A stretch of 38,224 bases of DNA from Hydrococcus rivularis NIES-593. GTDB taxonomy: Bacteria > Cyanobacteriota > Cyanobacteriia > Cyanobacteriales > Microcystaceae. Position 1 is the stretch's first letter; each line of letters begins with the position of its first letter. Both the position numbers and the translations under genes were made by a program. Where the stretch lies: contig NZ_MRCB01000038.1 in assembly GCF_001904635.1 (NCBI RefSeq), forward strand, positions 1-38,224, in the 5' to 3' direction. Positions 8,447 through 17,978 of the stretch are shown here, piece after piece. The notes under the pieces were generated by a model, which did no database searches, was not told where the DNA came from, and saw only the letters and a list, made by a program, of their open reading frames with translations.

Positions 8447-10362
8447 GGATGAAAGTAGCTAGAAACCTGAAATTCACTTCCAAATATCTTGCAATAATTA
8501 TACTATTCATACTTATTTCTTTTGCTTTTAGTTCTATCGTTATTCAAGATTTTTCCTATCCTTTAACTGGTTGGGTAGGCATAGGATCTTTCGGTTGGCT
8601 TAATTATGACTATGTAGATCTTCAAGAATATACAGGCTACTATTTAGCTAAAAATTTAAGCTTTAATCCTTTTCCTCAACTCGATCTCTTCAATAATCAA
8701 TCTTTTTATCCCTATGGGACAAATAGTGTCTTTCAACCTTGGTCATTAGAAAAAGATTATTTTTATGCGATTTTATATTCATTTTTTGGTACGGGTTCCT
8801 GGTTGCAAATTTATTACTTACTAACGGTATTAATTACTGCCATAGGAACTTTTGCTTTACTGCTTCGAGATTATGGTTTTGCTCGCTCTGCTGGCGTAGG
8901 ATTTATCGTTTCCTTCGGGAATTTCTACGCGATTAATAAATATCCTCATCATCTGCAATACGCTGTTATTCATTGGATAGTTTTGAGTTTAATCGCTGAC
9001 TTTCTTATTGTCAAAAGAATTGTTTTAAAACGACATCTATCTCTTAGACTTATTTTAGTAAGAGCCTGCCTGTTATTTTTATCGTTTGGACACGATTTGG
9101 GATATATGGCTGGCTTTTCGCTGATGTCTTTTACAGTTTCTCTACTGTTTATTGCAGTCTTAATAAGCTATAGGTATTTAAAAGGAAAACTGAAATTAAT
9201 TCAAGAAATTCAGAGGGCATTAAAAACTTATAAAAACGATTTTCGATCTTACCCTCGTACCTGCTTAGTTTTATTAATTTTAACGCTTGTAGCTGCTTAT
9301 TTTTATTTTTCCCTGGCATTTCAGATTGGAAGAGAAGCTAAAAGTTTTGATTTTACTGGCATCTCTTTTGACACTTTTTGGGCTAATCCTCTAAGGTTAT
9401 TGGTTCCATTTTTTCCTTTTCTTAATCCAGGGATGGGCTATCAACAATTTTTTTCGGATATACCAGAAAGTGTAGGCGACAGTAGTCCTGGTTGGTTTTT
9501 AGTCATTCTTGGAACTTTAGGATTGTGGCAAACTCGCAGACAAATTACAATTTTTATTCCTCTACTAATTGTCTTTTTCCTTTGTCTTCTTTATCATCCA
9601 TTACTGTTTCCGACTCTGAAAATATTTCCTTGGTATGCTTTTAATCGCGTCGGCGGTCGCAGTACTTTTATTTATCCAGTTATACTTGGTATTTTCGCTT
9701 TACATATCAACTTTGATTGGCTGCAATTTCGTCAGAGGCAATTACTCGTAGGTTTTCTCGTTTTAGTTGCCTCTATCGAACTGTATACTGCTTACTCCTA
9801 CAGACTAGATTATAAACCCGCATCGCTCGACCAAAGTTTTTTCGCTTACATGGAATATGTTAAAAAACAGCCAGGAGAAGCGGTTTTAGATTTGTTTTTC
9901 TGTATTGCAGGAAGCGGTGCTAGACCTGATATATGCCCATATTATGGCTACAACAGTGGAGTTTTTGCACTGCGAAGGTTTCATGAAAAGAAAGTTATGG
10001 GGCAGTATTTTGGTCGCTTATATCCCGGTCAGGTTAAACCCTATCTTGAGGCAGGTTGGGACAAGCTATTCTTTCCAGATAATACACAATCTCGTCAATC
10101 GCGCTGCTTTAATGAGGCTGAGTGGTCTTTCTTAACAGATTTTTTCAAGTTTAATGACTTTGCTGGGATTAATTTGTATGTAGAACGATTTCCAGAAAAA
10201 TGCTTAAATGAATTTTACGATCGCTTGGGAAATCCTGCTAAAGAAACTGTCATTCCTGGAGCAGGAAAGGTACAATTTATTCCTAAATCTTCTGAATTAA
10301 GAAAGCAGATAAATTTATCTTTGGGTACTAAAGTTAAGTTGGAAACTTCGACTGAATTTTGA
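8443..10362 (+). CDS. Polytopic membrane protein, GT-C glycosyltransferase-like
   Basis: 639 residues with a first membrane span at about 14-31, roughly ten further spans to residue 450, and a soluble C-terminal domain of about 180 residues. The first outside loop holds acidic residues (YDYVDLQEY, near 48-56) followed by aromatic-rich sequence (PYGTNSVFQPW). That layout fits GT-C transferases, which use polyprenyl-phosphate sugars, and fits the adjacent polyprenyl-sugar synthase. No motif proves it. The start is either TTG at 8443, overlapping the previous stop with AGGA seven bases upstream, or ATG at 8449. The gene is visibly AT-rich compared with most of the window. Confidence 0.65.
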   Translation: MRMKVARNLKFTSKYLAIIILFILISFAFSSIVIQDFSYPLTGWVGIGSFGWLNYDYVDLQEYTGYYLAKNLSFNPFPQLDLFNNQSFYPYGTNSVFQPWSLEKDYFYAILYSFFGTGSWLQIYYLLTVLITAIGTFALLLRDYGFARSAGVGFIVSFGNFYAINKYPHHLQYAVIHWIVLSLIADFLIVKRIVLKRHLSLRLILVRACLLFLSFGHDLGYMAGFSLMSFTVSLLFIAVLISYRYLKGKLKLIQEIQRALKTYKNDFRSYPRTCLVLLILTLVAAYFYFSLAFQIGREAKSFDFTGISFDTFWANPLRLLVPFFPFLNPGMGYQQFFSDIPESVGDSSPGWFLVILGTLGLWQTRRQITIFIPLLIVFFLCLLYHPLLFPTLKIFPWYAFNRVGGRSTFIYPVILGIFALHINFDWLQFRQRQLLVGFLVLVASIELYTAYSYRLDYKPASLDQSFFAYMEYVKKQPGEAVLDLFFCIAGSGARPDICPYYGYNSGVFALRRFHEKKVMGQYFGRLYPGQVKPYLEAGWDKLFFPDNTQSRQSRCFNEAEWSFLTDFFKFNDFAGINLYVERFPEKCLNEFYDRLGNPAKETVIPGAGKVQFIPKSSELRKQINLSLGTKVKLETSTEF

Positions 10363-10482
10363 GCGAGAGATTTTTAAAATTTTTGCTAGCTAATACTTGC
10401 GATCGCAGTCGATCTTACCCCAGATTAGTAGGGGTAGTTCGCGAACCACCCCTTAGAGATTTAATATAAGATAGCCGAGACA

Positions 10483-10899
10483 TTATCTTGTCTCGATATA
10501 TATATCTCTGCCATCCTCGTCTTCTTCTACTTCAATGTTGCGATCGCGATCGATGGGCGATCTGCTAAAATCATCATCTTCTTCAACATAAACGCGATCG
10601 CCATCTTCATCTTCAAAATAGGTATTGCCATCATCATCTTCTTCAAGATAAACGCGATTGCCATCCTCATCCTTAAAGTAGGTGCCATCCTTATCTTTTC
10701 TAAGGGAAACTCTATTGCCATATTTATCTTCAAGGCAGGGATTGCCATCTTCATCTTCTGTAAGATAAACTCTGTCAGCACGAGCGATAAGAACCGTTTT
10801 ATCTACAGAAGCTATTGATGTAATTTCTTGCGCGATCGCGGGCAAATTTGAACCAAAGCTAAGCAGAAAGATACTGCTGAAAAATAAAAGTCTATTCAT
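10483..10899 (-). CDS. Secreted acidic repeat protein with Dx(D)G loops
   Basis: About 138 residues. Seen: signal peptide MNRLLFFSSIFLLSFG ending AIA before QE. The rest is built from tandem units of about 10-21 residues alternating EDEDGNxxLE / KDKDGTYFKDED / EDDDGNTYFEDED with GNRVYLEED or GDRVYVEED. The DxDG spacing recalls half of a calcium-binding EF-hand loop, so Ca2+ binding outside the cell is plausible but unproven. The DNA is a matching tandem repeat, so copy number may vary between strains. ATG at 10897-10899 has GGAG nine bases upstream; the longer frame starts at TTG. It shares an upstream element with the PEP-CTERM gene. Confidence 0.72.
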   Translation of the reverse strand: MNRLLFFSSIFLLSFGSNLPAIAQEITSIASVDKTVLIARADRVYLTEDEDGNPCLEDKYGNRVSLRKDKDGTYFKDEDGNRVYLEEDDDGNTYFEDEDGDRVYVEEDDDFSRSPIDRDRNIEVEEDEDGRDIYIETR

Positions 10900-11087
10900 C
10901 TTTACAATCTCCAAAGATTGAGAGTATTGTTTAAAAATTAGAGCCTTTAGAACTGAAAAATATAGCTCTTCTTGTAGGTTATTTGAGTTAACTGTTGTTG
11001 ATTAACTTAACCATCTGCTGATGATTTTGGAATATTGCTAGCAATCATAAATGCTGTAACTTAACAGTATTAATGAAGGGATTACAT

Positions 11088-11175
11088 GTCAGTCCCAGAT
11101 TAAATAGAAATTATTAGTCACTGATGTATTCAACCAAAGCCATAAAGTAGAAAATAGTAGAAATAAATAGAAATT
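11088..11175 (-). promoter_or_regulatory. Second copy of the shared upstream element
   Basis: It contains GTCAGTCCCAGAT at 11088-11100 and, at 11147-11175, a 29-bp run matching 26 of 29 positions at 6407-6435. The two parts are separated here by about 46 bp rather than 3 bp, so the pair is not one simple duplicated block. It lies about 190-275 bp upstream of the acidic repeat gene start. Confidence 0.42.
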
Positions 11176-11196
11176 TAATTAATCTTTGTGGCGTAA

Positions 11197-11309
11197 TACC
11201 ATTTTTCATTCATTAATGACAGAGATAGTCGATCTCCCTCACCCCCAACCCCTCTCCCAAATAGGGAGAGGGGAGAAGAATGTCGATCGCGAAAACCTGA
11301 AAATTGGTA
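11197..11309 (+). mobile_element. MITE-like element copy A (113 bp)
   Basis: Begins TACCATTTTTCATTCATT and ends CCTGAAAATTGGTA, so the ends are inverted repeats (TACCA-TTTTCA). TAA occurs on both sides (11194-11196 and 11310-11312), a 3-bp target-site duplication. The centre holds a GC-rich hairpin, CCCCTCTCCC-AAATA-GGGAGAGGGG. Copies B, C and D lie at 34860, 36670 and 37968. No coding capacity. It sits in the 664 bp gene-free stretch between the acidic repeat gene and uvrA. Confidence 0.85.
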
Positions 11310-11335
11310 TAAGATATATTCGATTGGTTATTGTT

Positions 11336-11397
11336 GGGGCAGGTTTAGCTAATTACTTTTAGATTTTATTGTTATTCTTTTTTGTCAAACCTGCCCC
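11336..11397. repeat. Long hairpin with 11-bp arms
   Basis: GGGGCAGGTTT (11336-11346) is matched exactly by AAACCTGCCCC (11387-11397), leaving a 40-base AT-rich interior. Hairpins of the GGGGCAGG/CCTGCCCC kind are widespread dispersed repeats in cyanobacteria. It follows MITE copy A by 26 bp. Between here and the uvrA stop I see no gene. Confidence 0.6.
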
Positions 11398-11563
11398 TAC
11401 CCGTCCGTACAAACTTTATGGATTCCGCGATCGCACACGCACACAGAACTGCTGACTAATTGCGAATTACTAATTGGGATAAGATGTTTCGTTTCGCAAT
11501 CGCTACGCTCAACATGACGCATTTTATAATTCTGGGACAACCTGTCAGCTAAAAGCTATTTTT

Positions 11564-14479
11564 TCAAGCGATCGCTTTGGGTGGATGTTGCTTTAACACC
11601 TGCTTTAAATATTGACCCGTGTATGAATTAGGATTTTCTGCCACTTCTTCTGGCGTTCCGACTGCAATAATTTCTCCGCCTCTGTCGCCGCCTTCTGGTC
11701 CCAAATCGATTACCCAATCCGCACAACGAATGACATCTAAATTGTGTTCGATTACTAGAATAGAATTCCCTTTGTCTACTAAACGTTGCAATACGTTTAA
11801 TAAATGATGAACATCATAAAAGGATAAACCTGTCGTTGGTTCGTCGATTAAATAAAGGGTTTTTCCTGTAGCGCGACGAGACAATTCTGAGGCTAATTTT
11901 ACTCGCTGTGCTTCTCCACCAGATAGAGTAGGTGCGGGTTGTCCCAATTTAATATAACCCAATCCGACATCGACTAATGTTTGCAAGCGATTAAAAGCTC
12001 TGGGAATGTTTTGAAAGACATCTAAAGCTTCCTCAACTGTCATATCTAAAACATCAGCAATGGATTTTCCTTTATATTTCACTTGCAAAGTTTCTCGGTT
12101 ATATCTGGCGCCTTTACATACATCGCATTGCACATAAACATCGGGGAGAAAATTCATTTCGATAACATTCACTCCCTGTCCGCTACACGCTTCGCATCGT
12201 CCTCCTTTGACATTAAAAGAAAATTGTCCGGGTTTATATCCTCTCGCTTTTGCTTCAATTGTTTCGGCAAAAATATCGCGAATAACATCAAAAACTCCAG
12301 TATAAGTTGCCGGATTAGAACGAGGCGTTCTCCCAATCGGAGACTGATCGATAACAATGACTTTATCGATAGCATCAAGTCCTTTAATTTCTCCTAATTG
12401 TTTAGGAAAAGGAACTTGACGAGTGAGATGATGTTGTAAGGCAGGATATAAAAGTTCGTTGACTAAGGTAGATTTTCCAGAACCAGAAACCCCGGTAATA
12501 CTAACTAATTTACCGAGAGGAATTTCTACATTAATATGTTTGAGGTTATTAAGGTGGCAATTTTTGAGAAATAAAGAAAACCCGTTTCCTTCTCTTCTGA
12601 TTTCGGGAGTTTCTATAACTTTTCTTCCCGATAAATATGCTCCCGTTAAAGAAGCTTCAGTTTGGAGTAAAGTTTTTAAATCTCCCTGACAAACTATTTC
12701 TCCTCCATGAATCCCTGCTTTTGGTCCAATATCGACGAGATAATCTGCACTATGAATCGTTTCTTCATCGTGTTCGACAACAATTAAGGTATTGCCCAAA
12801 TCTCGCAATTTTTTGAGAGTATTTAACAAGCGTCCGTTGTCTCGCTGATGCAATCCAATACTGGGTTCATCTAAGACATAAAGTACTCCCGTTAATCCTG
12901 CCCCAATTTGAGTGGCTAAACGAATTCTTTGCGCTTCTCCACCCGAAAGAGTCATGGCAGCACGGTCTAGGGTTAAATAATCTAAACCCACATCGATTAA
13001 AAACTGCAATCTCGCTTTAATTTCTCTCAGCGCTAGATCGCCAATAATCGCTTGTCTGGGGGTTAATTGTAAGTGATTAATTCTCTCTAGACATTCTCGA
13101 ATGGGGACGTTGGTTAAATCGGTAATTCGATATTGTCCTAATCTAACTGAAAGGGCTTCGGGTTTGAGTCTCTTTCCCTGACAAACATTACAGGGTTGAT
13201 TGACGATATATTTCTCTAATTTTTGTTTGATAATATCCGAACTGGTTTCTTGATAATTGCGATCGAGCATGGCAAGAATGCCAGCAAAATTGCGATAGTA
13301 TCCCTTGCCTTCTCGAAAGCGGGAATCATCTTCAAAATAGATCGGTTCTTCACTGCCATAAAGAAGGACGTGTTGCTGTTCGGGAGTGAGTAGATTCCAG
13401 GGAGTTTGTAGTTCAAATCCATAGGCTCGTCCGATGCTGTAGATTAGAGAAAGGTAATAGGAATTATCTTTATCAGACCAGGGCGCGATCGCGGCGTAAA
13501 CTGGCTGCGTGGGGTCGGGAATGACTAATTCTGGCGAGAAAGTTCGCAAACTTCCCAATCCGTGACAGTGGGGACAAGCGCCATAGGGAGAGTTAAAAGA
13601 AAATAATCGAGGGGATAATTCTTCCATAACTGCCCCATGTTCGGGACAGGCAAAGTTTTCTGAAAAGATAATTTCTTGCGTCTTGGGTTGGGGTTTTTTC
13701 CCGTTATTTGATTCTGTTGCTGTCTCTGTAGACGAATCGTTTAACAATTCGATAACGGCAACGCCGCTAGAATTTTTGAGACAGGTTGTCAGAGAGTCGG
13801 CTAGACGTTCTTCGATACCAGGTTTTTTAATTAAGCGATCGACAACGATTTCAATATCGTGTTTATGATTTTTATCCAATTCGATCGCATCGGAAAGTTC
13901 TCTCACTTCTCCATCAACCCTGACGCGCACGAATCCCTGAGAGGCTAAACTCGATAACAATTGCTTGTGCGTTCCTTTTTTGCCGCGAACGACGGGAGCA
14001 AGAATCTGAAAGCGGGTGCGGTCGGGAAGTTCCATGACGCGATCGCTCATTTCATCGATGGTTTGGGGGGCAATATTGCGATCGCAAATCGGACAGTGAG
14101 GTTCTCCCGCACGACCAAATAACAGTCTTAGATAATCATAAATCTCCGTGACCGTTCCAACCGTAGAACGCGGGTTATGAGAAGTGGATTTTTGATCGAT
14201 GGAAATGGCGGGACTTAACCCCTCGATCGCGTCTACATCGGGTTTGTCCAATTGTCCGAGAAACTGACGCGCATAGGCACTAAGAGATTCAACATAGCGT
14301 CGCTGTCCCTCGGCAAAAATCGTATCAAACGCCAGAGAAGATTTTCCAGAACCAGAAACTCCCGTAAAGACGATCAGTCGATCGCGGGGAATCTCTAGGT
14401 CAATATTCTTGAGATTGTGTTGTCTTGCGCCGCGGATTCGGATAGTGTTTTGATTTCGATTTGCTTGGGACTGAGCCAT
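11564..14479 (-). CDS. uvrA: UvrABC excinuclease subunit A
   Basis: A 971-residue DNA-damage recognition ATPase of nucleotide excision repair; it dimerises and loads UvrB on lesions. Seen: Walker [10 protein letters not shown] at residues 40-48 and GVSGSGKST near 660-668. Two LSGGEAQR signatures, DEP Walker B motifs ([18 protein letters not shown]) and zinc-binding cysteine sets ([23 protein letters not shown]...CDVCKG) are also present. Slightly longer than the common 940 residues, partly from a hydrophilic insertion with [15 protein letters not shown] near residue 255. All key motifs are intact. It stands alone, with uvrB and uvrC elsewhere. Confidence 0.97.
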   Translation of the reverse strand: MAQSQANRNQNTIRIRGARQHNLKNIDLEIPRDRLIVFTGVSGSGKSSLAFDTIFAEGQRRYVESLSAYARQFLGQLDKPDVDAIEGLSPAISIDQKSTSHNPRSTVGTVTEIYDYLRLLFGRAGEPHCPICDRNIAPQTIDEMSDRVMELPDRTRFQILAPVVRGKKGTHKQLLSSLASQGFVRVRVDGEVRELSDAIELDKNHKHDIEIVVDRLIKKPGIEERLADSLTTCLKNSSGVAVIELLNDSSTETATESNNGKKPQPKTQEIIFSENFACPEHGAVMEELSPRLFSFNSPYGACPHCHGLGSLRTFSPELVIPDPTQPVYAAIAPWSDKDNSYYLSLIYSIGRAYGFELQTPWNLLTPEQQHVLLYGSEEPIYFEDDSRFREGKGYYRNFAGILAMLDRNYQETSSDIIKQKLEKYIVNQPCNVCQGKRLKPEALSVRLGQYRITDLTNVPIRECLERINHLQLTPRQAIIGDLALREIKARLQFLIDVGLDYLTLDRAAMTLSGGEAQRIRLATQIGAGLTGVLYVLDEPSIGLHQRDNGRLLNTLKKLRDLGNTLIVVEHDEETIHSADYLVDIGPKAGIHGGEIVCQGDLKTLLQTEASLTGAYLSGRKVIETPEIRREGNGFSLFLKNCHLNNLKHINVEIPLGKLVSITGVSGSGKSTLVNELLYPALQHHLTRQVPFPKQLGEIKGLDAIDKVIVIDQSPIGRTPRSNPATYTGVFDVIRDIFAETIEAKARGYKPGQFSFNVKGGRCEACSGQGVNVIEMNFLPDVYVQCDVCKGARYNRETLQVKYKGKSIADVLDMTVEEALDVFQNIPRAFNRLQTLVDVGLGYIKLGQPAPTLSGGEAQRVKLASELSRRATGKTLYLIDEPTTGLSFYDVHHLLNVLQRLVDKGNSILVIEHNLDVIRCADWVIDLGPEGGDRGGEIIAVGTPEEVAENPNSYTGQYLKQVLKQHPPKAIA

Positions 14480-14641
14480 GATTGTAATGAATTTCCTGGC
14501 TAATAAAGGAGACCCGATAGGAATTTCAGTCTATTTTAATAGAGTTGAGCTTTTGCCAAAGGTGCGAGTCTCAGCTCGCGAACCAATAACTGAGCCAGCA
14601 TATACTATTTTGCAGGATTTTTTTCTGCCGATCGGCAAATT

Positions 14642-15910
14642 TCAAGACCCGATCGACGCGATCGCAAAACCTAACAAAAACCCGGCAATGGTGGAATAAG
14701 AAACCGAACTGCCGCCTAACTCGAAGGCTTCAGGCATCATGGTACTAGCCAGCATCGCTAGAATTGCACCACCTGCAATGGCTTCTGCAATTGCGACGAA
14801 GAAATCGGAGATGCTATTTTCTAAAAAATACCCCGCGATCGCAACAAATCCACTCAAAATAACTACCCCGATCCAGAGAGCAAGAATTTGATGCTTAGAA
14901 GTTCCTGCTTGGCGCATTCCCGCCGCACTCGATAAAGCTTCGGGAAAATTAGAAATAAACACCGCCAGCAGAAACGACCAGCCGATTTGACTGTTTCCGG
15001 CATTCATACCAATCGCAATCGCTTCGGGGATATTATCCAATAATGAACCAATGAGAATGGCTATAGGGGCAGAACGCTTGACCAATCCTGCGATAGTCGT
15101 GGGATCTTCTCGCAGCAAGCGATCGAGTTCTACCTGTTCCATCAATTGTTGTCGCCAACGCTCTAAATGGCGTTCTGCTGCGACTTGTGACTCGTTTGAG
15201 ATGCGCAAGCGACGCGCCAAAGTACGACTTAGTGCCCAAGCGAGATGAGGAGAGCGCGTTAAAACTCGACCGAAATTTTCCTGATTTAATTGATATAATT
15301 TCATTGGCGTACGAGCCACTACAGTAGCCGATCGCGGTTCCCCAGTTAGCAGCGACATCTCTCCAAAAATTTCCCCCTCGCCCAAAGTTGTCAGAACCGA
15401 GCGTCCCTTACGAACTTCTGCTTCTCCCGATACAATCATGTAGAAGTAATCTCCCGGATCTCCCTCTCGGCATAATATATCTCCGGGTTGAGCGTAGGTA
15501 GGGTTCAAAAGAGCCGCCAGAGCTTCTTTTTCTGATTCAGGCAAGTGCTGCATCACCTCGACGCGAGCAATTCGTTTCAAAACATCCGTTTCTTCTGCCT
15601 GATGTTCCAACAAGTAGCGACGACTCGAAGCGGGTTTTCGCAAAAATCCCCCATGCTCGTCGATGTATTGACTTAGACTGGTAAATAAGATCCCGCCGAT
15701 CGCAAACCCGATCGCGAGGGGGAGAAAGCCATTCTCTCGGTACACTTTCGGCGTAATTTCAAACGCGATCGCAGAAATCAAAGTTCCACTGCCAAACGCC
15801 ATAATCGCAGCAGAAAACGCTTGCTTGGGTTGCCAACTAACGCCAACGCAAGCTCCGATTGCTAAACTGGAAGCACCTAATACGCCTTGTAAGAATGCAG
15901 CGATCGCCAT
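14642..15910 (-). CDS. ZIP-like transporter with inserted cyclic-nucleotide-binding domain
   Basis: 422 residues from the ATG at 15908-15910; a GTG at 15943 would add 11. Seen: three N-terminal spans with FGSGTLISAIAFEITPKVY near 39-57, resembling ZIP helix 2. A complete cNMP-binding domain occupies about 110-230 (GDILCREGDPGDYFYMIVSG, then the phosphate cassette FGEMSLLTGEPRSATV near 182-197). A charged helical linker leads to five more spans. The helix-4 and helix-5 ZIP motifs are DNIPEAIAIG (292-301) and SNFPEALSS (320-328), and TMMPEAFE near 390 matches the ZIP helix-7 end. The usual metal-binding histidines of HNxPEG and HExPHE are Asp and Ser. Inferred role: a metal or other solute carrier gated by a nucleotide; transport activity is uncertain. 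Confidence 0.78.
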   Translation of the reverse strand: MAIAAFLQGVLGASSLAIGACVGVSWQPKQAFSAAIMAFGSGTLISAIAFEITPKVYRENGFLPLAIGFAIGGILFTSLSQYIDEHGGFLRKPASSRRYLLEHQAEETDVLKRIARVEVMQHLPESEKEALAALLNPTYAQPGDILCREGDPGDYFYMIVSGEAEVRKGRSVLTTLGEGEIFGEMSLLTGEPRSATVVARTPMKLYQLNQENFGRVLTRSPHLAWALSRTLARRLRISNESQVAAERHLERWRQQLMEQVELDRLLREDPTTIAGLVKRSAPIAILIGSLLDNIPEAIAIGMNAGNSQIGWSFLLAVFISNFPEALSSAAGMRQAGTSKHQILALWIGVVILSGFVAIAGYFLENSISDFFVAIAEAIAGGAILAMLASTMMPEAFELGGSSVSYSTIAGFLLGFAIASIGS

Positions 15911-15974
15911 AAGATGACTGGAGTGGGTGTAAATTTCTCGCACTCATGTTCATAACAAAAGGATATCTCAAACA

Positions 15975-16805
15975 ATGATGGCAAATGAATCTCCTATACC
16001 CGTCGTCGTCAACGGTGCGGCAGGCAAAATGGGTCGCGAGGTTATCAAAGCCGTTGCTAATGCCGAGGATATGATATTAGTCGGGGCAGTAGACCGCAAT
16101 CCCGACTATCGGGGGCAAGATGTGGGGAAAGTCGCAGGGTGCGGCGAGTTAGAAGTGCCAATCGTTGATGACTTACAGAGTGTCTTAGTACTTGCCACCC
16201 AGGAAAAAGTCCAAGGAGTAATGGTAGATTTTACCCATCCCGATGGCGTTTATGATAACGTACGCAGCGCGATCGCCTATGGAATTCGTCCCGTCGTAGG
16301 AACTACCGGACTCACGCCAGAGCAAATTCAGGATCTCGCGGATTTTGCTGAAAAAGCCAGCACGGGTTGCTTAATTATCCCCAATTTCTGTATTGGCGTA
16401 GTTTTACTGCAACAAGCTGCCATCCAAGCTTCTCAATACTTCGACCATGTAGAAATCATCGAACTGCACCACAATCAAAAAGCAGATGCCCCCAGCGGAA
16501 CCGCGATTAAAACCGCCGAAATGCTCTCTGAGTTGGGCAAAACTTACAATCCTACTTCAGTTAAAGAAACCGAAACGATTACAGGTGCAAGAGGCGGATT
16601 AACTGGAGAAAACATTCGCATCCACAGCGTTCGCCTTCCCGGCTTGATTGCCCATCAGGAAGTCATTTTTGGTGCCCCCGGTCAAATTTATACTCTGCGC
16701 CACGATACCATGGATCGAGCTTGCTATATGCCTGGAGTTCTCCTCGCCATCCGCAAAGTCACTCAACTCAAATCCCTAGTCTATGGCTTAGAAAAGATTT
16801 TGTAG
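15975..16805 (+). CDS. dapB: 4-hydroxy-tetrahydrodipicolinate reductase
   Basis: 276 residues, the usual cyanobacterial length. Reduces hydroxy-tetrahydrodipicolinate with NAD(P)H in lysine/diaminopimelate synthesis; cytosolic. Seen: [17 protein letters not shown] near residues 9-25, the nucleotide-binding loop; [10 protein letters not shown] near 112-121; [20 protein letters not shown] near 156-175, carrying the catalytic His/Lys and substrate-binding GT; and a late [20 protein letters not shown]. Starts at tandem ATG ATG codons, either possible. It is divergent from the ZIP-like gene with a short shared upstream region. Confidence 0.97.
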   Translation: MMANESPIPVVVNGAAGKMGREVIKAVANAEDMILVGAVDRNPDYRGQDVGKVAGCGELEVPIVDDLQSVLVLATQEKVQGVMVDFTHPDGVYDNVRSAIAYGIRPVVGTTGLTPEQIQDLADFAEKASTGCLIIPNFCIGVVLLQQAAIQASQYFDHVEIIELHHNQKADAPSGTAIKTAEMLSELGKTYNPTSVKETETITGARGGLTGENIRIHSVRLPGLIAHQEVIFGAPGQIYTLRHDTMDRACYMPGVLLAIRKVTQLKSLVYGLEKIL

Positions 16806-16851
16806 TCAAAAACTCTGCTTCATAAGAAAGAAAAACGTAAAATGCCATGTA

Positions 16852-17105
16852 GCCAATATCATTCTGAGTGAAGCGTTAGGGCAACGAAGAATCTTCAAAG
16901 TAACTAATCTTAAATCCGTTTAATTAACCATAAAGCGCAGTGCACTTATCGTAGCGTGCGCGTAAGCGCATACATCTCGCTTGCTTTTCATGGCTGCTCG
17001 AACGCGAGCTTCTAGCTCGCACTACTGGTTATTGTCTTTGTTTGTTCAACCAATTTGATATAACTACGGCCAATATCATTCTGAGTGAAGCGCAGCGAAG
17101 AATGA
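16852..17105. repeat. Pair of short hairpin repeats in a gene-free stretch
   Basis: The 421 bp between dapB and the next gene holds no convincing gene. A 24-bp exact repeat (beginning GCCAATATCATTCTGAG) occurs at 16852-16875 and 17069-17092. In the second copy it continues into a hairpin, TCATTCT (17076-17082) with AGAATGA (17099-17105). Between them is a separate perfect hairpin, GCGAGCT-TCT-AGCTCGC. These are typical dispersed cyanobacterial palindromes rather than dapB-specific terminators. Confidence 0.6.
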
Positions 17106-17226
17106 CATGTCGGACAAAGGTTAGAAGCATCTTATCTTTGTTAAGGTTGGAAAAGCTTATATCTAACGGATATGCTGGAAATAGCCTGCCTTATCTTTGT
17201 AACCGAGTCTGGAAAAGACAAAATTC

Positions 17227-17928
17227 ATGTTAGTACCCCTTACTCGTCAAACCTTTGAAGAAATTATTCCTTTAATTGCTACAGGACCTCAGTATGCCTA
17301 TTACTGGGGCAAGCCATCGGATTTTATTAGGCGGCTATTGATTTCTATGGTTGCTTTGACGACATTTTGGTTATTGGGAAAACTTTTTGGCGAGGGATGG
17401 CTTGCGATTAAACTGATCTTGGATATCATTGCCGGTTTGTATTGGTTGTGGAGTCCGGTTTATTGGGCAAGCGTGCGCAACAATTCTTACCGTCGCTTTC
17501 CCTATAGCGGTTTTTGGCGAGGTCAGGTACTAGATGTATACATTACTGAAGAACTCATTGGCGAGGAAGAAACAGTTAACAAACGGGGCGAGTTAGTTAT
17601 TATCGAAAATAAGGAGAAACGAATTAACCTAGAAGTAGGAGATAAGGAGGGATTTCGCGCTACCGTACAAGCGCCTTTGCGTCGCATTCATAAAGGAATT
17701 ATCCCCGGTCAAATTGCTGAGATGTTGGTTTTATCAAAGCAACCCGATTTATATAGGATTGACAAGATTACTGATGTCTATCTTCCCAGAAACGATCTTT
17801 GGATAGGCGAATATCCTTATTTACGGCGGGATGTGTTTCTACAAGTCAGTCGCGAGTTAGGTGGTTCTAGCGAAGATGCTCCGCCTTCTCGCCGTAGGGC
17901 TAGTTCTGTCAAGCGTCGTAGGCGTTAG
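17227..17928 (+). CDS. Conserved cyanobacterial membrane protein, function unknown
   Basis: 233 residues. Seen: two adjacent hydrophobic spans near residues 38-78 (LISMVALTTFWLLGKLF and LIL DII AGLYWLWSPVYWA region), then a mostly soluble beta-rich part with charged stretches (EELIGEEETVNKRGELV), and a strongly basic tail ending SVKRRRR. The basic end and double span suggest an inner or thylakoid membrane anchor with a cytosolic domain. I do not recognise a catalytic motif. It stands alone, followed by a convergent DUF2382 gene after 50 bp. The start is the ATG at 17227 without a strong Shine-Dalgarno. Confidence 0.75.
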   Translation: MLVPLTRQTFEEIIPLIATGPQYAYYWGKPSDFIRRLLISMVALTTFWLLGKLFGEGWLAIKLILDIIAGLYWLWSPVYWASVRNNSYRRFPYSGFWRGQVLDVYITEELIGEEETVNKRGELVIIENKEKRINLEVGDKEGFRATVQAPLRRIHKGIIPGQIAEMLVLSKQPDLYRIDKITDVYLPRNDLWIGEYPYLRRDVFLQVSRELGGSSEDAPPSRRRASSVKRRRR

Positions 17929-17978
17929 AATCAGACGAGCAAGCTTTTTTTAGTTAATAAAATTTAGGCTATTTCTCA

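Noticed and set aside
10527-10781. Second repetitive minus-strand frame (MLTEFILQKMKMAIP...)
   Set aside because: It is a different reading frame of the same DNA repeat. The frame with the signal peptide is the real gene.
16931-17030. GCGAGCT-TCT-AGCTCGC hairpin as the dapB terminator
   Set aside because: No T-tract follows and similar AGCTCGC hairpins recur as dispersed repeats.
17042-17233. Plus-strand 63-codon frame after dapB
   Set aside because: It runs through the dispersed hairpin repeat and has no recognisable domain.
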